Shown here: positions 1-6,900 of the stretch, one piece after another
Numbering within the stretch: position 1 is the first letter of the stretch
Layout: every line of letters starts with the position of its first letter
Assembly (NCBI GenBank): GCA_946480485.1
Contig: CAMLJW010000227.1
Location: 1-8,201 of the forward strand
Reading direction: 5' to 3'
Origin: an uncultured Streptomyces sp.
GTDB lineage: Bacteria; Actinomycetota; Actinomycetes; Streptomycetales; Streptomycetaceae
Length of the DNA: 8,201 nucleotides
Position numbers and translations under genes: made by a program
Notes under the pieces: generated by a model
Database searches by the model: none
Told to the model about the DNA's origin: nothing
The model's input: only the letters and a program-made list of their open reading frames with translations

Positions 1-900
1 CATTTGCAGCGCGTTTCTGCGGCGGTGCAGGACATCCAGAGCCATTCGGCCATCGGCGGCTACGACTGCATACTCGCCAACCGGCTGTCCCACACCCTCG
101 GGCTGAGCGGCGAGAGCGTCTCGATCGACGCCGCCTGTGCCGGATCGCTGGTGGCGGTGCACGGGGGCTGCCGGGCACTGCTCGACGACGAGGCGGACTA
201 CGCGCTCGCAGGAGGGGTCAGCCTCAATCTGCACCCCTGGCGGTACGTCTCGTTTTCCAAGGCGCGGATGCTCAGCCCCGACGGCCTGTGCAAGACATTC
301 GACAAGGATGCCGACGGCTACGTGCCCGGCGAGGGCGTCGGCCTGGTGCTGCTGCGCAGGCTGGACCATGCGCTCCGCGACGGCGACCACGTCTACGGAG
401 TCATCGCGGGGAGCGCGGTCAACCATGGCGGAAGCCGGCTGACCATCACCGCTCCCACAGTGGAATCGCAGCGGGACGTCGTGTCCGAGGCGCTTCGCCG
501 CGCGGCGTTCGAGCCGGAGACGGTCAGTTACGTCGAAGCGCACGGCACCGGAACGTCGCTGGGCGACCCCATCGAGGTCGAGGCGCTGCGCCAGGTGTTC
601 GGCACCACTGACGGCAAGGACCCCTGGTGCTGGCTGGGTGCGGTCAAGCCCAACATCGGTCACCTCGAAGCAGCTGCTGGTGTGGCCGGTCTGATCAAGG
701 TCTTGATGATGATGCAGGACCGGTGCATTCCGCCGAGCGTGCACCTGCGTACCCCGAACCCCTTGATTCCGTTCGAGGGCAGTCCGTTCCGTTTGACGCT
801 GGAAGCACAGGATTGGTCGGCTCCCGGCCCGCGTCGAGCCGGAGTGAGCTCTTTCGGTATGGGAGGCGTGAACTCGCACCTGGTTGTCGAGGAGCACGTA
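1..900 (+). other. Ketosynthase domain 1 (KS1), N-terminal part missing
   Basis: This is a decarboxylating Claisen condensation domain. The triad is complete: Cys at codon 136-138 in DAACAGSL (residue 46 of the visible protein), His at 541-543 in VEAHGTGTSLGDP (residue 181), and His at 661-663 in KPNIGHLEAAAG (residue 221). Cys-His and His-His spacings of 135 and 40 residues match ordinary modular KS domains. The C-terminal signature SSFGMGGVNSHLVVEE lies at about 847-897. Compared with a normal KS of about 425 residues, well over 100 N-terminal residues are outside the window. Because the first His is kept, it should condense rather than only transfer the chain. Oddities are Glu where the usual GPS motif has Pro (GLSGESVSID) and an Ala-Cys-Ala-Gly active-site context in place of the common TACSSS. 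Substrate clade cannot be assigned by eye. Confidence 0.96.
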
Positions 901-3900
901 GATCACAACCTCCGGAAGGACGTGGAGCCACGGCGGAAGCACCCCTTCCTGCTGTCCGCGCGCTCAGCGGGCGCACTGGACCGGATGATCACTCGCTGGC
1001 GCACGGCGACCGGCCCTGACGGTTGGATCGAGGCTCCGGTCGAAGACATCTGCGCCACCCTGGCCACCGGGCGGCGACACTTCGAGAGCCGCGTGGGCGG
1101 ATTGGTGTCCGGGCCCGAGGGCATCAAGCGGTTGCTGGATTCCGAGCCTCGGTCCGTCGATGCGGCGAACCGGTCGTGGTGCCTGCACATCGGCGAACTC
1201 GACATGCCTGCCGAGGACGCGGTGCGCGAACTGGTCGAGGACCCGGCCTTCGCCGAGACGCGAACCGCAGCGGAACGCGAGCAGCCCGACGCGCGAGAGC
1301 TCATTGCCCAGTGGGTGGACGGTGGCAGCGGGCAGGCCGAGCGGTGCGCCTTCACGTTCCTCGTCGTACGCCACCTGCTGCGGATGGGATTCCGGCCTGC
1401 GGCAGTAGCCACGTCCGGCGCCGGCGTGTGGCCTGCCCTCGCGGCTGTCGGCGCGCTGGATCTGACCGTCGCCGCCCAAGCGGCGGGTGGTGACATCGCT
1501 GCCCTGCCGGCGTTGCGTCTCCCGGCGCTGCCACTGGTGGAGCCGGAGACCGGGAAGCTGCTCCGGGCTGATGCCGCGGATGCCGACTACTTCCGCCGGC
1601 TGATCCGCGAAGCCGAAGTCAGCGAGGAACAGGCGCACGCGGCCCTAGCCGGAGTAGGCGAGCTGGTCGACACCCAGCACACCGTGCGGGGGCACGTGCG
1701 GGAGTGGAACCACGCCATGCGGTCGCGCGGCCTGGACACCTGCCAGCTGCCGCTGGAAGGAGCGTCCCTTGCCGCGGACTCACTGGGTTCGGCCGACCGG
1801 CAGGAGACCCTGATCAGGTCCCTCGCGTGCCAGAACGCGCTCGACCGGGTGCGCGCGAAGTGGAGCCTGACCCAGGAACGGCTGGTGTGTCACCCGCGCG
1901 CGGCCGAGCTGCTCGATCTGCTGGCGGACGGGGTGCTCACGCCTGACGACATGGTGAGCCTCGTCACCGGACCTGCCCACCGGTGTGAGGACATTGCCGA
2001 AGCCGTCCAGGAGCGCATGTCGAGCGGAGCCCCGCAGGAACCCGGTGAGCTCCTTCGAACGCACAGCGCCGAGCTTCTTGAGGCCAGCGGCGTGGCGCGG
2101 TGGGTCGGCTGGGCCCAGTCTGGTACCTCGGCTGCGGTCCCCGTGGGTGCAATCGCGCTGGCACTGGACAGCGCGGCCCATGACTCCGGAGGGGACGACA
2201 TCGTCGCCGGCGCTCTCCATACGCCTGACGACTTCGCCCAGGTGCTGCTGCGGCTGTGGCTGGCGGGTGCCGACATCGACTGGCGTGCCTTTTACGCCGG
2301 CAGCAAGCACCGGAAGGTGCCATTGCCGACCTACGCATTCGAACGCACCAGCCACGCGTCGGTGGGGGAGGTGGGTTCCGCGGTCGAAAGCGGAGCGGCT
2401 ACGCACCAGCTTGTCGAGCTGACCGCGCGCTGGACCGAGAGAGAGCCCGTGGGCACGCGGGATTCGGACGACAGCGTGCTCGTAGTGGTACCGGGCGGTG
2501 TCGATGAGGACACCCGACGGACGGCGGCGCAGGCGTTTCGCGGGCGACCGCTCGTGTGGGCCTGCTTCGGCGATCATCTGGACCGGGACGCAGCCGGGGT
2601 GTGGACACTACGACCACAGCAGGCTGACGACTGGACCGCGTTGTTCGCCTCCCTGGACCAGGCGGAGCGCACTCCCGGCGACATCGTGTTGATGGCGCGG
2701 GACGAGGAAGTCTGCCGGGCGGAGCAGATACCCGACGACGGCATCTCGGCGGCATTCCTGATCGCCCGGCGGATGACGCGGCAGCGTCGCAAGGCCCGCG
2801 TCCTCTCCGTACACGGGGAGCTCTCTCCGGAAAACGCCGCGATGGCCGGGCTGGCCCGTTCGATACGCCGTGAAATCGGTGCCATTCGGTTGTCCACCGT
2901 CGCAGTGGGCAGCATCGGTGGGCCGGAAGTGTGGGACCGTGTCGTCACCGAGCTCGCCGAGCCCGATCTGGCGGATCGTGTGCGGTACGAGGGCGGACGC
3001 CGCTGGGTCGAGGAGTACGTCGAAGCCGATGCCGAGTCGGCGGCGCAGCAGGCCGGGGTGCGTCCCGGAGGCGCCTACCTGATCACCGGAGGCGCCGGCG
3101 GCCTCGGCAGGCGGATCGCAGAACACCTGCTCCGTGTCCCGGGAGTAAAGGTCGCTCTGGTCGGACGTTCCGAACGGCCGGAAGCGCTTCCGCAGGGCCC
3201 GGCGGAGTCCGGTGGCGACGAACGAGTCGCATACCTCCAGGCCGACATCACCGACGAGGACTCGGCGCGGGCGGCGGTCGCGGAAGCCCGGCGACTGTGG
3301 GGACCGCTCTCAGGCGTGATCCACGCGGCGGGTGAACTGCGCGACGGCTTCCTGGTCGACAAGACACAGGAAGACCTGAATCGGGTCTGTGCGCCGAAGA
3401 TACTCGGCGCGATCACCATGGATCGTGCGACGCTCGACGAGCCGCTGGACTTCTTCGTGCTGTTCTCCTCCGCGGTCTCGGTGCTCGGAAACCTCGGCCA
3501 GACCGACTACGCGGCAGCGAATGGCTTCCTAGACGCGTTCGCGGAGGAGCGTGAACGCCGCAGGGAGACCGGAGAGCGTTCCGGGAGGACGGTGTCGATC
3601 GGCTGGCCGTTGTGGGACGGCGGAGGAATGTCCGTCGGTGACACCGACAACACCGTATTCCGCGCCGCGTTCGGGCTGTCTCCCATGCCGGCCGAGACCG
3701 GGCTCGCCGCGTTCGACAACGCGCTCACCGGCCGCCCCGGCCATCGCGTCTTCCTGTACGGAGACCGGGAACAGGCTTTGGGGCTGGTCGCTCCCCGCGA
3801 TGACAGCGCTGATCAAGCACTGGACATCGACCAGCAGATCGAGCCCGAGCTGGTCCACCAGTGGGCGGGCGCCTACGTCGCCGAGGTGGTCTCCGAACTG

Positions 3901-6900
3901 CTCGATGTCGGCGTCGAGGACGTCGACCTGGCAGCCGGACTCGATCAGTACAACATCGACTCGATCCTGATCAGCCAGTTCGCCGGCAGGGTCGAGCGCG
4001 AGATCGGTGCCGCCGGCCACACCCTGCTCTTCGAGTGCCGCACCCTGGGCGAGGTGGCACAGCGATTCGCCACGCACCATGTGGACGAGCTGGCTCAGCG
4101 GTACGGCGCCAAGGCACAGGAGAGCCGGCCGGTCAGTACGGGACCGGCGGTCCTGACCGCCGCCGAGCGTGGCGGTCGGGAACCGGCAGGGGACGCGGTG
4201 GCGATCATTGGGGTCTCCGGACGTTATCCCATGGCCCCTGACCTCGACGCGTTCTGGCACAACCTCGTGGCGGGACGGGACGCCGTGACGGAGATTCCGT
4301 CTTCCCGCTGGGACTACCGGAAGCACCACACCGAAAACCCACGCGACGCGCTGGAACACGGCGGCTCGTACTGCAAGTGGGGTGGCTTCCTGGAGGACGC
4401 GGACCGGTTCGACCCGCTGTTCTTCCACATTTCCCCGCGCGAGGCCGAACTGATGGACCCGCAGGAGCGGCTGTTCCTCCAGACGGCCTGGCACGCATTC
4501 GAAGACGCGGGGTATCCGCCATCCCGCCTGGGCGACCCGTCCCGGGAGGGAGATCGCTCGGTGGGCGTCTTCGCCGGTGTGACCACACAGACCTACTCGC
4601 TGTGGGGACCGGACCAGTGGCGAGCCGGCAACCCGGCGATCCCGACGTCGACCGAGTGGTCCATCGCCAACCGCGTCTCCTATGCCCTGGACTTGCGTGG
4701 CCCGAGCATGCCGGTGGATACCGCGTGCGCCTCCTCGCTCCATGCCGTGCACCTGGCCCGGGCGAGCCTGGCCTCGGGCGAATGCCGGATGGCTCTGGTC
4801 GGAGGAGTCAATCTCTACTTGCATCCGAGCAAGTACGAATGGCTGTGCCAGATGCAGATGCTCTCGCCTACCGGCCGGTGCCACACGTTCGGCGATCTGG
4901 CCGACGGCTTTGTTCCGGGCGAAGGCGTCGGGGCGATCCTGCTCAAGCCGCTCGCGGATGCCGTCGCCGACGGGGACCGTATCTGGGGCACCATCACCGG
5001 CACCGCGGTGAACCATGGGGGACGGACCAGTGGATTCACCGTGCCCAACGCCGGCGCTCAGGCCGATGTCGTGCGATCGGCGCTGCGCGACGCAGGCGTT
5101 CCGGCGGAGACCATCGGCTATGTAGAGGCGCACGGGACCGGCACCGCGCTCGGCGACCCGGTCGAGATATCCGGGCTGACCAGTGCGTTCGATGACGCGG
5201 CGGCCGGCGGGCCGGCGCGGCAGAGCTGTGCGATCGGCTCGGTGAAGACAAACATCGGCCATCTCGAATCGGCGGCAGGCCTGGCCGGGCTGACGAAGGT
5301 GCTCCTGCAGATGCGGCACGGCACGCTCGTGCCCTCGCTCCACGCGGACCGGGACAACCCTCGCATCGATTTCGGGTCCACCCCGTTCCGGTTGCAGCGC
5401 GAGGTCGCGCACTGGCCGAGAAACCCCGGAAACAGCCCCGATGAGCCGGAGATGCCCCGGCGGGCCGGAATCAGTTCATTCGGCGCCGGTGGCGCGAACG
5501 CACACATAGTCGTGGAGGAGTACATGGGCCCCCAGGTGCCGCGCGGCGAGTCCGCCGGAGCGCAGGTGGCGGTCGTGTCCGCTCGTGATGCCGACCAGCT
5601 GAGGCAGCACTGCGGAAACCTCGCCGAGGCGATGCGCGGAAGGGGCGACGAGCTCCGCCTCGACGAAGTCACGTACCAGCTTCAGGTACGCCGCGAACCA
5701 CTCGCCGAGCGAGTGGCATTCGTCGTCACCGATGTCGAGGAACTGGTGGAGGGCCTAGCGGCGTTCGCCGCCGGACGTACGCCGTCCGGGCCGTTCTGGA
5801 CGGGCACCGCAACGGCCCGGAACAGGAACGATGACGTGGTGCCGCGGGCGCTGGCGGACCGCGACTCCGCGACGCTGGCCGATTGCTGGGTGGCCGGGGC
5901 CGACGTGCCCTGGGAATCGCTCCATCCCGCGCCTCTGCCCCATGTCGATCTCCCCGGATATCCCTTCGCACGTGGGCGCTACTGGCTGCCCATGCAGTCC
6001 TCTGCGGATTCCGCCGAGCAGTCCGCGCATCCGTTCCTGACGGAAGGGCCGTCCGGCGACGGTGCGTTTGCGGTCGATTTCAGTGGTTCGGAGTTCTTCC
6101 TCGACGATCACCGTGTCGAGGGGGAACCGATATTCCCGGCTGTCGGATACCTGGAGATGGTCCGCGCCGGTGTGCACGCGCTGGGCAGGCGGGCGGTGAA
6201 GCTGCGCGGCAATGTCTGGTCCTCGGCGATCGGTGTCGCCGAGCCACGACGCGTTCACCTCGACCTGACGCCGGCTGCCGGCGGGTACCGGTACCGGGTG
6301 CACAGCGGCACGCCGAGCGGCGATCCGGACGTGCACGCCGAAGGCAAGGTGGAGATCGCTGAACCCGGCACGCAGGTTCTCGGTGAGAAGGCCGACCTGG
6401 ACGAGATCCGGGCGCGATGCACCCACCGAATCCCTGCAGGGGAGTTCTATCCGCGGATCCACCGGCTCGGGCTCCAGCTGGGGACTGGTTACCAGGGGAT
6501 CGAAGAGATCCACTGCGGGCAGGGAGAAGCACTGTCCGAGATCCGGCTTCCGGATCACCTGCGCGCGGGCCGGAAGCCGTTCGAACTGCATCCGTCGCTG
6601 CTCGACTCGGCGCTGCAGGGCTCACTGGGGCTGATCGACCGGGAGGAATCCCTCGACCGGCTCTACCTTCCGTTCTCCATCGGCTCGCTGACCATCGAGG
6701 CAGGGGCCCCGGAGCACTGCTTCGCCCACATCGTCCTGCGCACGTCCACTCGCGACGGCAAGAAGGTGGACGTCCGCATCATCGATCCGCAGGGGCGCGT
6801 CATCATCGAGGTGGGGGACCTCTGGCTGCGACGCTGGAACACCCGTTCCGGCGACACGGTCACCGAACGCGATGAAGGCACGTTCCTGCGACCCGTATGG

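Noticed and set aside
1400..1430. A functional cis-acyltransferase in the first module
   Set aside because: The GHSxG equivalent reads TSGAG with Gly at the nucleophile position, and no GQGS motif or complete AT core can be found.
901..2360. Branching (B/X) domain of the glutarimide or rhizoxin type in the long linker
   Set aside because: Branching domains are DH-like double-hotdog folds located next to KS and ACP without a KR in between; the linker shows AT-like helical patterns and no hotdog motifs.
3940..3985. ACP adapted for beta-branching (HMG-synthase cassette)
   Set aside because: The flag Trp six residues after the modified Ser is Phe here, and the ACP is single.
3529..5412. A 627-codon open frame on the minus strand
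   Set aside because: It lies fully antisense to KR1-ACP-KS2, whose motifs are unmistakable. Long antisense open frames are a routine by-product of high-GC codon usage, and its translation shows no recognisable domain.
6100..6620. Pyran synthase or double-bond-shifting DH variant
   Set aside because: The HxxxGxxxxP motif is complete, including Pro, and the second catalytic Asp (HPSLLDSALQ) is present; those variants usually lose one of them.
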